Below are positions 1-8,181 of a stretch of 37,786 nucleotides of DNA, in pieces (the stretch's first letter is position 1; every line of letters begins with the position of its first letter). Source of the stretch: Faecalicoccus sp. (GTDB taxonomy: Bacteria > Bacillota_I > Bacilli_A > Erysipelotrichales > Erysipelotrichaceae); NCBI GenBank assembly GCA_017941505.1, contig JAGAWH010000125.1, positions 1-37,786 of the forward strand. Direction: 5' to 3'. Under the pieces are notes generated by a model. That model was not told the origin of the DNA. It was given only the letters and a program-made list of their open reading frames with translations, and searched no databases. Position numbers and translations under genes: made by a program.

Positions 1-20
1 AACGCAAATAAAAGAAGAAA

Positions 21-60
21 ATGGAGGAGATATCGAGTTAAATCTCGAATACTCCTCCAT
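21..60 (-). terminator. Hairpin terminator after the transposase
   Basis: Nine-base outer arms (ATGGAGGAG at 21-29, CTCCTCCAT at 52-60) enclose an internal loop and a second CGAG/CTCG stem. On the minus strand the hairpin is followed by a T-rich tail. It lies about 30 bases past the transposase stop and probably ends that transcript. It may also block readthrough near the IS end. Confidence 0.6.
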
Positions 61-90
61 GTTTTTCGGAAGAATGAGAAAAAGACCTTC

Positions 91-1587
91 TCAGTCAGTC
101 TTCTTCCCCTCATTTTTTGTATTCTTAAGATTCAGAATTCGTTTTAGGTTCACGACGAAAATTGACACACCTGCCTGGAGTGTCATCCCATGTTGCCCGG
201 TATATACCGTATGAGCGTAACCATGTTCGTTTTTCAATTCTGCGTTCTTAGCTTCGATCTTATACCGCTCGTGTGCAAGCTGTCGGTATTGCTCGGTATC
301 CTGCTTATCCTGATGATCCTGATGCAATTGACTCATCCGCACTGTAATATTGTATGTCTTCGATTTCTGCCCGTCTTTGAAACCGCACTTTTCTTTCAAT
401 GGACAGACCCTGCATTTTTCAGTATCGAAGAAATAGGATTCCCTTTGCGGTTTATCCGGCGACTTAACCCCCGAGCGTGCTTTCCTGACTGCCATATGGC
501 CGGCTGGGCATACATACATTTGTGCATCCTTGTTGTAAGAGAATCCGTCATCCAGTTCATTCTTTCTGTTTCCGGAAGTAACAACCTTACTGAGTTTTGA
601 AACCAGATGAAGCTCATTATCGTTTGCGAATTCGATTAGTTCTCTTTCTGAGTAGGCTCCGTCTCCAACAATGTTTTCAACCTTGACCCCATTTTCTTCC
701 ATCTTTTTGACCAGTTCAGGCAGTTCTTTTCCATCAGGCTTTTCACCGGAAGTTACGGTAGCGGCTGTGATGATCCTTTCGGGGGTCATCGCAATGTGTG
801 TCTTATATCCGAAATATTCTGTGTCTGCTGTCTTATGTCCGATTCTGGCATCGGGGTCTTTTGAAATGGTAAGCTCTTCATTTATGTCATCGATTGTTTC
901 CTGAAGAAGGTTCATATTCTCTGATATGTTCGTATATACTTTCAGATTCTCATCGCAGCTTACAATATCCAGAACCTTCTGGCAGTACTTGACGACTTCC
1001 TCATAAATGCCGATCTGGTGATTGTCCGGTTTTTTCGGCATTTTCTCGGTGTAGCTTTCATCGACGGTATACACTTTCTTTCTGAGGTTCTTGCAGACTT
1101 CAAGCAGGTATTCGCGGGCACTTTTTTTGCCATATCTCGCTTCGGTATGAGTAGAGTCAACGATCAATGTGTTCGACAGTTTGATGCCGTTCTCCTGTGC
1201 AATCGCAACGCTCTTGGAAATCAGGGTGTCCATTATGGCATCGTCTTTCATACGCAGTTTCCTGAACTTTGTAAGACTCGATGGATCAATAACACTATCT
1301 TCCGGGGCAATGCCGAGAAAGTACTTGAATGCCATATCCGTCATGGCTCTGGATATAACGTCACGATCCGACAATTCATACATCCTTTTAAGCATCAGAT
1401 ACTTGAACATAACCTGCGGGCGGTAGCCGGGTCTCCCGTTATCGAGGGTATATGTATTTTTAAGCATCTCATCGACAAAGGAAAAATCCACGAGGTCTTT
1501 TAACTGACGGAGCACGTGGTCTTTTGGAATGATAATGTCATACAGATCGTTGTATGGGCTCAAGGTCGCACTGTCAGACTGGATCAT
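91..1587 (-). CDS. IS1182-family DDE transposase
   Basis: This 498-residue protein is a full-length transposase of the IS1182 type. The N-terminal third has the family pattern (GRPGYRPQVMFKYLMLKRMY at about 51-70, and SLTKFRK near 104-110). The catalytic acidic residues are visible: IVDSTH with Asp144, GDGAYSE in the middle, and a C-terminal RYKIEAKNAELK segment supplying the Glu. A Cys-rich insert (CPAGH, CRVCPLKEKCG) is typical of this family and probably binds metal. The ATG overlaps the TGA of the upstream small gene as ATGA, and its AGGAG site lies inside that gene, so translation is probably coupled. It appears intact and potentially active. The family call is from motif recognition. 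Confidence 0.93.
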   Translation of the reverse strand: MIQSDSATLSPYNDLYDIIIPKDHVLRQLKDLVDFSFVDEMLKNTYTLDNGRPGYRPQVMFKYLMLKRMYELSDRDVISRAMTDMAFKYFLGIAPEDSVIDPSSLTKFRKLRMKDDAIMDTLISKSVAIAQENGIKLSNTLIVDSTHTEARYGKKSAREYLLEVCKNLRKKVYTVDESYTEKMPKKPDNHQIGIYEEVVKYCQKVLDIVSCDENLKVYTNISENMNLLQETIDDINEELTISKDPDARIGHKTADTEYFGYKTHIAMTPERIITAATVTSGEKPDGKELPELVKKMEENGVKVENIVGDGAYSERELIEFANDNELHLVSKLSKVVTSGNRKNELDDGFSYNKDAQMYVCPAGHMAVRKARSGVKSPDKPQRESYFFDTEKCRVCPLKEKCGFKDGQKSKTYNITVRMSQLHQDHQDKQDTEQYRQLAHERYKIEAKNAELKNEHGYAHTVYTGQHGMTLQAGVSIFVVNLKRILNLKNTKNEGKKTD

Positions 1588-1778
1588 TTGGATTCTCCTG
1601 AGCGTTTCATCTCGTTACGCAATGATTGTTTGATCAGTTCTGATTTTGGCTTTCCTGACTGATTGAGCCAGTCAAGAAGATCCTTATCTTTTTCAAGATT
1701 GAACCAGACGGTAACTCTGGACATATGGTTTTTCTGATAGTTCATATCATAAGTAGATTTATCGGTTTTTGATTTCAT
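1584..1778 (-). CDS. Small ribbon-helix-helix protein coupled to the transposase
   Basis: This 64-residue basic protein looks like a ribbon-helix-helix DNA-binding protein of the Arc/CopG fold. A beta-strand-like SRVTVWFNLEKD (about 20-31) is followed by two predicted helices (DLLDWLNQSG and KSELIKQSLRNEMKR). It starts at 1778 with GAGGTG seven bases upstream and ends in a 4-base ATGA overlap with the transposase. Its promoter carries a palindrome between -35 and -10, so it probably represses its own operon and thereby limits transposition. It could also be the surviving antitoxin of a captured toxin-antitoxin pair, but no toxin gene is next to it. The function is inferred from fold and context. 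Confidence 0.75.
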   Translation of the reverse strand: MKSKTDKSTYDMNYQKNHMSRVTVWFNLEKDKDLLDWLNQSGKPKSELIKQSLRNEMKRSGESK

Positions 1779-1804
1779 GATGAAACACCTCGCTTGACAG
1801 TATT

Positions 1805-1833
1805 ATTATATCACAACTAGCCGCTAGTTTCAA
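1805..1833 (-). promoter_or_regulatory. Promoter of the RHH-transposase operon
   Basis: On the minus strand, TTGAAA (1828-1833) is followed by a 17-base spacer and a perfect TATAAT (1805-1810). The RHH start codon lies about 27 bases downstream of the -10 box. This is one of the best sigma-A-type promoters in the window, which is unusual for an IS and consistent with a need for repression. Confidence 0.8.
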
Positions 1834-1861
1834 CTAAAATATGAAAACTCATCTACTAGTT
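1815..1861. promoter_or_regulatory. Probable RHH operator: palindrome and extra half-sites
   Basis: A 7+1+7 palindrome, AACTAGC-C-GCTAGTT (1815-1829), fills the spacer between -35 and -10. Two more related half-sites follow upstream of the promoter: AACTA at 1832-1836 and ACTAGTT at 1855-1861. Short repeated half-sites over a promoter are typical for ribbon-helix-helix repressors. Assignment to the 64-residue protein is inferred from proximity. Confidence 0.65.
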
Positions 1862-1873
1862 TTCGATGAGTTT
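1845..1873. repeat. Inverted repeat near the right end of the IS
   Basis: Nine-base arms (AAACTCATC at 1845-1853, GATGAGTTT at 1865-1873) flank an 11-base loop that contains the last CTAGTT half-site. It lies upstream of the IS promoter. It could be a subterminal transposase-binding structure or a hairpin that shields the element from outside transcription. Its role is not known. Confidence 0.5.
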
Positions 1874-1930
1874 ATTAAATAGAGATTAGGCAAGGGGTTT
1901 TTCAGCAGCCTCCCGAGTCGGTGCTTGTAA

Positions 1931-2722
1931 TTAAAACTTTCCTATACGTGTAATACGTTTTACTGCTTTATGGAAAGCGGAAATCTTATCTCGATGGAAG
2001 AAAGCCAATAAGCCAACAATTCCCGTAATACCCGATGCAATCCCAACAAGAGCCTTTGACGGAGTATGACTCTTTTTATAGGCAATATCCTCCGACTGCC
2101 CTAAATACTTTAAGATGCGATCGGAATACTTTCCCGGATCATAACGAACGGATTGAATGGTCTTAATTTTAATCTTCGGATAATTTTCACGAATCTTTTT
2201 TTGCGTAGTTTTACTGAACATCAAATTATCATATTCCAATGTAATAGCTTCCTGCTTGTCAAACGGAATAATTGGGAAACGGAAGTAGTTTTCATCTTCT
2301 GCGATATCCTTTAATTCCTGCTCCGTAAAAGTATCGTCCGCTTTCATGTTAGATGTCATAAATAAAGACATTACCGCATTGGATTGTGTGAGCGGTGCAT
2401 TATCCGCAAACATCCTGTCAAATGTGATTCTTTTATCACTCACAAGATACATGGCCATCTGTCCGCCCAATGACTGCCCAAAAACCAATCGAAGATGATC
2501 ATATCCTTTATCCACTAACCAATCTGCCAATTCTCTGGCATCCTCTTTGGTGGAACGGTATTGACGAACATCTTCACCATGTCCTGACATATCCGGCATG
2601 ATGATATGATAATGCTCCTTTAACGGTTCAATATATTGCTCCATATATTTTGCGCTGGAGTATTTGGCATGGATCAATACGATCACAGGCCCGTTTTTAA
2701 TTCCATATTCATGTATTTTCAT
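1931..2722 (-). CDS. Alpha/beta hydrolase
   Basis: This 263-residue protein is a member of the alpha/beta hydrolase fold. It has an early strand (GPVIVLIHA) that would form the oxyanion region, PDMSGHGED after it, and a nucleophile elbow GQSLGGQ with the catalytic Ser near residue 84. The C-terminal part is unusual. After the catalytic core comes a short hydrophobic segment (VGIASGITGIVGLLAFF) and then a basic tail (KAVKRITRIGKF), suggesting attachment to the inner face of the membrane. The start has AGAAGAGG upstream. The substrate cannot be told. The gene is monocistronic, and the insertion sequence has landed directly behind its stop codon. Confidence 0.8.
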   Translation of the reverse strand: MKIHEYGIKNGPVIVLIHAKYSSAKYMEQYIEPLKEHYHIIMPDMSGHGEDVRQYRSTKEDARELADWLVDKGYDHLRLVFGQSLGGQMAMYLVSDKRITFDRMFADNAPLTQSNAVMSLFMTSNMKADDTFTEQELKDIAEDENYFRFPIIPFDKQEAITLEYDNLMFSKTTQKKIRENYPKIKIKTIQSVRYDPGKYSDRILKYLGQSEDIAYKKSHTPSKALVGIASGITGIVGLLAFFHRDKISAFHKAVKRITRIGKF

Positions 2723-2772
2723 ATGTATACCTCTTCTGATTTCATTTTACCCTAATTCCATATGCAATGAAA

Positions 2773-2797
2773 TAAAAAAAGAGTCCGAAGACTCTTT
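2773..2797 (-). terminator. Terminator of the ABC exporter operon
   Basis: On the minus strand, AAAGAGTC-TTCG-GACTCTTT is followed by a run of T. The stem is perfect with a stable UUCG loop, and its first bases are part of the TAA stop codon of the upstream gene. Confidence 0.9.
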
Positions 2798-4730
2798 AGG
2801 CAGCTTGTGGTTCCGGTTTATTGCCGGTATAAAGCTGATAATAACGCTGTTTTAAATCAATCAATTCATCGTGCGTACCCTGCTCTACAATACGTCCATG
2901 CTCCAATACGACAATTAAGTCAGAGTCACGTACAGTAGAAAGACGGTGCGCAATCACGAAGGATGTTCTTCCCTTCATCAACTTATCCATACCTTCCTGA
3001 ACGATTTTCTCGGTACGGGTATCGATGGAGCTGGTCGCCTCATCAAGAATCAATGCAGGAGGATCGGCAATGGCAGCACGGGCAATAGCCAATAACTGTC
3101 TCTGGCCCTGGGAAAGGTTAGCTCCATCTCCTGTCAACATCGTATCGTACCCCTTTGGAAGATGGTTGATAAAGCTGTCCGCATTGGCAAGTTTTGCGGC
3201 TGCATATACTTCTTCATCCGTCGCATCTAATTTACCGTAACGAATATTCTCCATTACTGTTCCGGTAAATAAGTGAGTATCCTGAAGAACCATACCTAAA
3301 GACAAGCGAAGGTCCTTCTTTTTGATCTTATTGATGTTGATATTATCGTAACGGATCTTACCATCCTGAATATCATAGAAACGGTTGATTAAGTTAGTAA
3401 TGGTTGTCTTACCGGCACCGGTAGAACCAACAAGGGCAATCTTCTGGCCCGGTTTGGCATGCAGCCAGATATCATGTAAGACCATCTTGTCATCGGTATA
3501 ACCAAAGTCAACTCCATTAAATGTAACATCACCTTCTAAGAGCTGATAGGTTGTCGAATCGGTAGCCTGATGATAATGTTTCCAAGCCCATTTGCCGGTA
3601 TGTTCTTTGGTTTCGGTAATTCTTCCCTTTTCATCCACATTGGCATTCACCAACATTACATATCCATCATCCACTTCAGAAGGCTCATCCAAAAGCTTGA
3701 AGATACGTTCTGCACCGGCTAAAGCCATCAAGATGGAGTTAGCCTGCATCGTTAACTGGTTAATCGGCATTGAGAAGCTCTTATTGAGTGTTAAGAAGGT
3801 AGCCAAAGCTCCTACAGTAAATCCTGCTACACTGTTAAAAGAAAGGGCAGCACCAATCACAACACATAGAACATAGCTCAAGTTTCCTAACTGTGAGTTG
3901 ATTGGACCCATCAAGTTAGAGAACGCATTGGCTTTATATGCGGCATCAAATAAAGATTCATTCAATTCATCAAACTGTTCCATGACTTCCTTTTCATGAA
4001 CGAACACTTTAATAACCTTCTGTCCTGTCATCATCTCTTCGATATATCCGTTTAACTTACCTAGGCGTGCCTGTTGGGCAACGAAGTTTTTCGAGGACTG
4101 TTTGGTAACGCGGGATGATAAGAAAAACATCACACCAACCATAAAACATGTTACAAGTGTCAAAGGAATGGATAAAGTCACCATTACAGTAAAGATACTT
4201 ACAACCGTAATCGAAGAGTTAATAAGCTGTGTCATACTTTGCGAAATCATCTGACGTAGGGTATCGATATCGTTGGTATACATAGACATGATATCGCCAT
4301 GCGGATGGGTATCAAAGTATTTGATTGGTAAGCTTTCCATATGCTGGAACATCTCAATTCTAAGATCTCTCAAGCTTCCCTGTGTAACTACGATCATTAG
4401 GCGCTGCTGAATAAACGATGCCACTATTCCAAGCAGATAGAATACGGCAACCCGGCTGATAGCCCCCATTAAAGGAGAATAATCCGGATTATCGGATCCT
4501 AACATCGGTGTAATATATTCATCAATCAAAGAACGGGTAAATACAGTTCCCTGCAGGTTACAGAAAACACTGGCAAAAATACAGATAACTACAATTATAC
4601 ACTGCCATTTGTAACGCTTTAAAACATAGGACATCAAACGTTTAAACAATCCAACAGGATCTTGCAGCTTAGGTCTCGGTCCTCTTGGACCTCTTCTTCC
4701 CGGCCCATTATTCGGTTTCGATTCAGCCAT
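2796..4730 (-). CDS. ABC exporter half-transporter, catalytically complete half
   Basis: This 644-residue protein is one half of a heterodimeric multidrug-type ABC exporter. A Gly/Arg/Pro-rich N-terminus precedes six predicted membrane helices and a C-terminal ATPase domain. The ATPase has Walker A GSTGAGKTT, signature LSQGQRQ and Walker B LILDEATSSID. The catalytic Glu is present, but the signature is non-canonical (LSQGQ instead of LSGGQ). Its partner is the next gene upstream. Together they match the BmrCD/LmrCD/TM287-288 arrangement, with one active and one degenerate ATP site. There is a 15-base gap between the two genes and a good AGGAGG site. Substrate range is unknown; drugs or lipids are likely from family knowledge. 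Confidence 0.92.
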   Translation of the reverse strand: MAESKPNNGPGRRGPRGPRPKLQDPVGLFKRLMSYVLKRYKWQCIIVVICIFASVFCNLQGTVFTRSLIDEYITPMLGSDNPDYSPLMGAISRVAVFYLLGIVASFIQQRLMIVVTQGSLRDLRIEMFQHMESLPIKYFDTHPHGDIMSMYTNDIDTLRQMISQSMTQLINSSITVVSIFTVMVTLSIPLTLVTCFMVGVMFFLSSRVTKQSSKNFVAQQARLGKLNGYIEEMMTGQKVIKVFVHEKEVMEQFDELNESLFDAAYKANAFSNLMGPINSQLGNLSYVLCVVIGAALSFNSVAGFTVGALATFLTLNKSFSMPINQLTMQANSILMALAGAERIFKLLDEPSEVDDGYVMLVNANVDEKGRITETKEHTGKWAWKHYHQATDSTTYQLLEGDVTFNGVDFGYTDDKMVLHDIWLHAKPGQKIALVGSTGAGKTTITNLINRFYDIQDGKIRYDNININKIKKKDLRLSLGMVLQDTHLFTGTVMENIRYGKLDATDEEVYAAAKLANADSFINHLPKGYDTMLTGDGANLSQGQRQLLAIARAAIADPPALILDEATSSIDTRTEKIVQEGMDKLMKGRTSFVIAHRLSTVRDSDLIVVLEHGRIVEQGTHDELIDLKQRYYQLYTGNKPEPQAA

Positions 4731-4745
4731 ATGATTCCCTCCTTT

Positions 4746-6488
4746 CTAGTCGCCTTCATCAAAGTCGCCGTTACCGCTGGTTTGCGACTCATATACTTCA
4801 CGATAAATATCATTTTCAGCCAATAACTGCTCATGCGTACCAAATCCATTGACCATACCGTTGTCAAGTACGATAATACGGTCACAGTTTTGAATACTGG
4901 AAATACGCTGGGCAATGATCAAACGGGTTGTATCCGGAATCTGGTTATCGAAGGCATCATGGATCTTCGCATCCGTTGCCGTATCTACCGCACTGGTAGA
5001 ATCATCCAGAATCAAGATCTTCGGTTTTTTAAGAAGTGCACGGGCAATACACAAACGCTGTTTCTGTCCACCGGAAAGGTTGGATCCACCCTGCTCCACA
5101 TAGGTTTCATAACCATCCGGGAAGCCTTCAATAAACTCATCCGCACATGCCATACGGCAGGCTTCTTTACACTGGTCTAATGTCGCATCCTTATTACCCC
5201 AGCGAAGGTTATCTAAGATGGTACCTGAGAAAAGAACATTTTTCTGAAGTACAACCGCAACGGAATTTCTGAGGGTATCTAAATCATATTCACGAATATC
5301 ATGTCCGCCCACAAATACTTTACCCTGTGTCGGGTCATATAAGCGGCTGATCAAATTCACGAAAGAAGATTTGCCGGAGCCGGTACCACCGATAATACCG
5401 ATGGATTCACCGGATGCGATTTCTAAATTCAATCCTTTTAATACTCTGTGTTTTGATTTCGGATTATAGGCAAAAGATACATAGTCAAAGCGAATGGATC
5501 CATCCGGTACTTCATAAATCGGATTTTCCGGATTGGTGATGGTACTTTTTTCTTCAATGACTTCCGCAACACGACGTCCGGAAGCGATCGACATGGTCAT
5601 CATGACAAATACCATTGAAATCATCATCAAGCTCATCAAAATGTTCATGCAGTACGTTAATAAAGACATGAGCTCACCGGTAGTAAGTTCATTCTGTACG
5701 ATCATATGCGCACCGGTCCAGGAAATTAAAAGGATACATGTATATACCGTTCCCTGCATTACCGGTCCCTGCAGTGCAATGCGCTTTTCTGCTTCTTTGA
5801 ACATCTTATAGATATTCTGCGCTGCTTTTTTAAGCTTATCGTTTTCATATTCTTCACGAACATATGCCTTTACAACACGAATTGCCGTAACATTTTCCTG
5901 AATACTTTCATTCAAGTCATCATAGCGCTCGAATACTCTTCTAAAGTACTTCGTGACAGTCGTAACCATGATCGCAAGGAAGATGGATAATCCGATTACC
6001 GCAAACAAGTAAATTCTTGCGATACGGGCATTGATCATAAATGACATGGTCATCGCAATGATCATGGATGCCGGAGCACGCATAGCCATACGAAGAATCA
6101 TCTGATATGCGTTCTGGATATTGGTGATATCTGTCGTTAAGCGGGTAACCAAACCCGAAGAAGAAAATTTGTCGATATTGGCAAATGAGTAAGTTTGAAT
6201 ATTATCAAAAGCGGCCTTACGCAAATTCTTGGCAAGACCGGTAGAAGCCTTCGCGCCAAAGATTCCTCCGCCAAAACCACAGAATAAGCCGGCAATCGCA
6301 ACGATAACCATCAAGATACCGGTTTTGATAATATAACCCATATCGCCACCGTAAATACCTTTGTCAACGATCCACCCCATTAAAACCGGGATGACCATTT
6401 CACAAATAACTTCACCAATCATAAATACAGGCGTAACCAAAGAGGCATTGCGATACTCTTTGACCTGCCCCATCAGTGTTTTTAACAT
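4746..6488 (-). CDS. ABC exporter half-transporter with degenerate ATP site
   Basis: This 580-residue protein is the partner half of the exporter. Six membrane helices span roughly residues 15-310. The ATPase domain has Walker A GGTGSGKSS, a canonical signature LSGGQKQR and Walker B ILILDDSTSAVD. The residue after the Walker B Asp is Asp instead of the catalytic Glu. This is the hallmark of the degenerate nucleotide site in heterodimeric exporters, and it fits the altered LSQGQ signature of the partner. The start has AAAGGGG upstream, and the ORF overlaps the 3' end of the marR-like gene by 7 bases. So the three genes form one operon under MarR control. Confidence 0.92.
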   Translation of the reverse strand: MLKTLMGQVKEYRNASLVTPVFMIGEVICEMVIPVLMGWIVDKGIYGGDMGYIIKTGILMVIVAIAGLFCGFGGGIFGAKASTGLAKNLRKAAFDNIQTYSFANIDKFSSSGLVTRLTTDITNIQNAYQMILRMAMRAPASMIIAMTMSFMINARIARIYLFAVIGLSIFLAIMVTTVTKYFRRVFERYDDLNESIQENVTAIRVVKAYVREEYENDKLKKAAQNIYKMFKEAEKRIALQGPVMQGTVYTCILLISWTGAHMIVQNELTTGELMSLLTYCMNILMSLMMISMVFVMMTMSIASGRRVAEVIEEKSTITNPENPIYEVPDGSIRFDYVSFAYNPKSKHRVLKGLNLEIASGESIGIIGGTGSGKSSFVNLISRLYDPTQGKVFVGGHDIREYDLDTLRNSVAVVLQKNVLFSGTILDNLRWGNKDATLDQCKEACRMACADEFIEGFPDGYETYVEQGGSNLSGGQKQRLCIARALLKKPKILILDDSTSAVDTATDAKIHDAFDNQIPDTTRLIIAQRISSIQNCDRIIVLDNGMVNGFGTHEQLLAENDIYREVYESQTSGNGDFDEGD

Positions 6489-6940
6489 TTTGTTCCCCTT
6501 TCTATTTCAGAAATATTTTCATACATCCTATCCAGAAGATTTCTAAGGATTTTATTTTCATCCTGTGTAAACCCCTTTACTAAACAGGAGTTCATGGAAT
6601 CTGCTTCATCCTTGGATTGCTTTAAATATTGTCTTCCCTGATCTGTCAAGCGGATATAACGATACCGGCGGTCGTTTTCATCGATCATCCGTAGTACCAT
6701 TCCTTTTTCCTCTAACCGGTCGATAAGTCCAATCATGGTAGGATGTGTTACCTGCACAGCTTCGGCTAAATCTTTTTGAGACACCTTTTCCGTATCATGC
6801 TGCTGAAGATATCTTAATACCCAGAATTGTGACACGGTTAAATTGTTATTCTTTAACTGATCATTGAAATGCTGTTTAATTTTTTCATTGATCAATTTAA
6901 TTTTGACTCCCAGAGGCTGCGCATCTTTATTGGCACTCAT
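6482..6940 (-). CDS. MarR-family transcriptional regulator
   Basis: This 152-residue protein has the MarR winged-helix pattern. A dimerisation helix (INEKIKQHFNDQLKNNNLTVSQF) leads to a recognition region VSQKDLAEAVQVTHPTMIGLIDRLEEKGMV. A wing follows, containing DENDRRYRYIRLTDQG, which includes the family's DxRxR-like motif. It is the first gene of the operon with the two exporter halves and overlaps the first by 7 bases. A perfect AAGGAGGTG site precedes the ATG. A palindrome sits directly after the -10 box, so the protein most likely represses its own operon and releases it on binding a substrate-like ligand. Confidence 0.93.
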   Translation of the reverse strand: MSANKDAQPLGVKIKLINEKIKQHFNDQLKNNNLTVSQFWVLRYLQQHDTEKVSQKDLAEAVQVTHPTMIGLIDRLEEKGMVLRMIDENDRRYRYIRLTDQGRQYLKQSKDEADSMNSCLVKGFTQDENKILRNLLDRMYENISEIERGTKC

Positions 6941-6954
6941 GGTTCACCTCCTTA

Positions 6955-7000
6955 ATGTAGCACGCTACATATATTATAGAGCATAATATATCCAATTCAA
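6955..7000 (-). promoter_or_regulatory. Promoter and MarR operator of the exporter operon
   Basis: On the minus strand, TTGAAT (6995-7000) is followed after 16 bases by TATAAT (6973-6978). Just downstream, over the expected transcription start, lies the palindrome ATGTAGC-AC-GCTACAT (6955-6970). The ribosome binding site follows at once. The position fits repression by the MarR-like product. The binding itself is inferred. Confidence 0.8.
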
Positions 7001-7020
7001 CAGAAATGTTAAAGAATGAT

Positions 7021-7047
7021 AAAAAAACGGCTTCCCTTAGGAAACCG
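7021..7047 (-). terminator. Terminator of the vanY-like gene
   Basis: Minus strand CGGTTTCC-TAAG-GGAAGCCG (one G-T pair) is followed by seven T. It lies 12 bases after the stop codon of the carboxypeptidase gene. Confidence 0.88.
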
Positions 7048-7058
7048 ATTTGTGAAGA

Positions 7059-8087
7059 TTAGTTATAGCCCCATGTTAACAGCTGCCAATCCCCGCCATC
7101 ACTGCGTGCCAGCCACCATTCATAATTTTCATATTCCGTATCCGGATTTAACGACTCTGTACCCTCTTTTGGAGTATGGAAATTTGTCAAAATCTTTACA
7201 ACCTGGGTATAGTTATTTCCTTCATCCAAATCATTCATCCATTTGATGTTTTCTTCGGTGTTAAATTCATCCCCGGCATAGCTTAGTGTATGTAATTCAC
7301 AATTGCCGAAGCCCGCAAATTGAACCTTAACCTGAACGGCTGCTTCTTTTAACTCTTCTTCGGTATACAGTTTAGACTCACCATAGTCATATTTGACATC
7401 TACTGTTTTGGCAACACCTAGATATTCTTCCAAAGTAATTCCTTTTTCTGTGATTTCTTTGGCGACATCCACATTATCCAGATAGCGGATATGCCATGGT
7501 TCATATCCACCGCCGGTAATATGTTCCTTTCCTTCCGGGTAACGAAGGATAAATCCATAATCGGCTAATTTTTCATGAATCTTTGCCCAAATATCTGTAT
7601 ACTTGACCATTTCTTCATTTAAAACGATATTTTCTCCATCAACGATCAAATACAAATCTAAGGCAAGACCGGTATGATGTTCGGAATATCCCGGCTGTCC
7701 CACCGTCTTTTTCGTGTAGGCAAGTCCATATCTTTCGACAAAGGAATCCCAGATTTCCTGCTGCTGGGCCACGGTTCGAAGTGCATTATCCAAATCAACA
7801 TAAACACCTTCTTTTTCGAGGTCTTCCTTTAATTTCAAATACGCTTCATAGGCTTTGGTTTCAATTTCAACATCATCTCCTACCGTATTGGTAAAATGCG
7901 TTGTTTCCAACTTTTCCTCCCAGCCTTCCGGTAAAGGATTATTTTTATTAACTAATACCATATAATCAATAGTAGATTCTTCCTTTTCTGTTACATTGGA
8001 AGATGGGTTATTTTGAGCACAGCTGATGCACGCAAATGCGAGAAAGCCGGACAGAGCTATATTCGTTAATTTTGTTCTAACAGTCAT
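7059..8087 (-). CDS. VanY-type D-alanyl-D-alanine carboxypeptidase lipoprotein
   Basis: This 342-residue exported peptidase probably trims the terminal D-Ala from peptidoglycan stem peptides outside the membrane. The N-terminus is a signal peptide (hydrophobic to about 20) with Cys20 or Cys23 as possible lipid attachment sites, although neither lipobox is canonical. The zinc peptidase M15B core is clear. Residues SEHHTGLALD at 135-144 give the SxHxxGxAxD motif (His137, Asp144), and EPWH at 196-199 gives the catalytic Glu and third zinc ligand. The region after about residue 225 is an extra C-terminal domain that I do not recognise. No vanA/B-type resistance genes are nearby, so a normal cell-wall role is likely. 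Confidence 0.9.
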   Translation of the reverse strand: MTVRTKLTNIALSGFLAFACISCAQNNPSSNVTEKEESTIDYMVLVNKNNPLPEGWEEKLETTHFTNTVGDDVEIETKAYEAYLKLKEDLEKEGVYVDLDNALRTVAQQQEIWDSFVERYGLAYTKKTVGQPGYSEHHTGLALDLYLIVDGENIVLNEEMVKYTDIWAKIHEKLADYGFILRYPEGKEHITGGGYEPWHIRYLDNVDVAKEITEKGITLEEYLGVAKTVDVKYDYGESKLYTEEELKEAAVQVKVQFAGFGNCELHTLSYAGDEFNTEENIKWMNDLDEGNNYTQVVKILTNFHTPKEGTESLNPDTEYENYEWWLARSDGGDWQLLTWGYN

Positions 8088-8146
8088 TGTATTACCTCCT
8101 TATCTACAGATGTATCATACAATTTGTTTAATCACAACAACGGCAC

Positions 8147-8181
8147 AAAAAATGGATATAAGATCAATCGATCGTATATCC
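8147..8181 (-). terminator. Terminator of the thrC-to-maf operon
   Basis: On the minus strand, GGATATA-C-GATC-GATT-GATC-T-TATATCC is followed by A and six T. The 5' arm is made from the last codons and stop of the Maf gene, so terminator and coding sequence overlap. Confidence 0.82.

Larger units (their letters stand above)
1..1920 (-). mobile_element. IS1182-like insertion sequence, left end outside the window
   Basis: The element consists of the transposase, a small ribbon-helix-helix gene, their shared promoter, and a hairpin at each flank (21-60 and 1845-1873). The right boundary is not certain. A GC-richer stretch at about 1894-1920 reads, on the minus strand, GGGAGGCTGCTGAAAAACC going inward and could be a terminal inverted repeat. 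No partner is visible at the left, so the left end should lie just before base 1. The element ends within a few bases of the stop codon of the downstream hydrolase gene, which therefore lacks a terminator of its own. The IS family is inferred from the transposase. The boundaries are an estimate. Confidence 0.6.

Noticed and set aside
190..1503. Several plus-strand ORFs opposite the transposase (up to 161 codons)
   Set aside because: They are antisense shadows of a well-supported transposase, with no ribosome binding sites or family features.
7059..8087. Vancomycin resistance cluster
   Set aside because: Only a VanY-type carboxypeptidase is present. No VanH, ligase or VanX genes lie near it.
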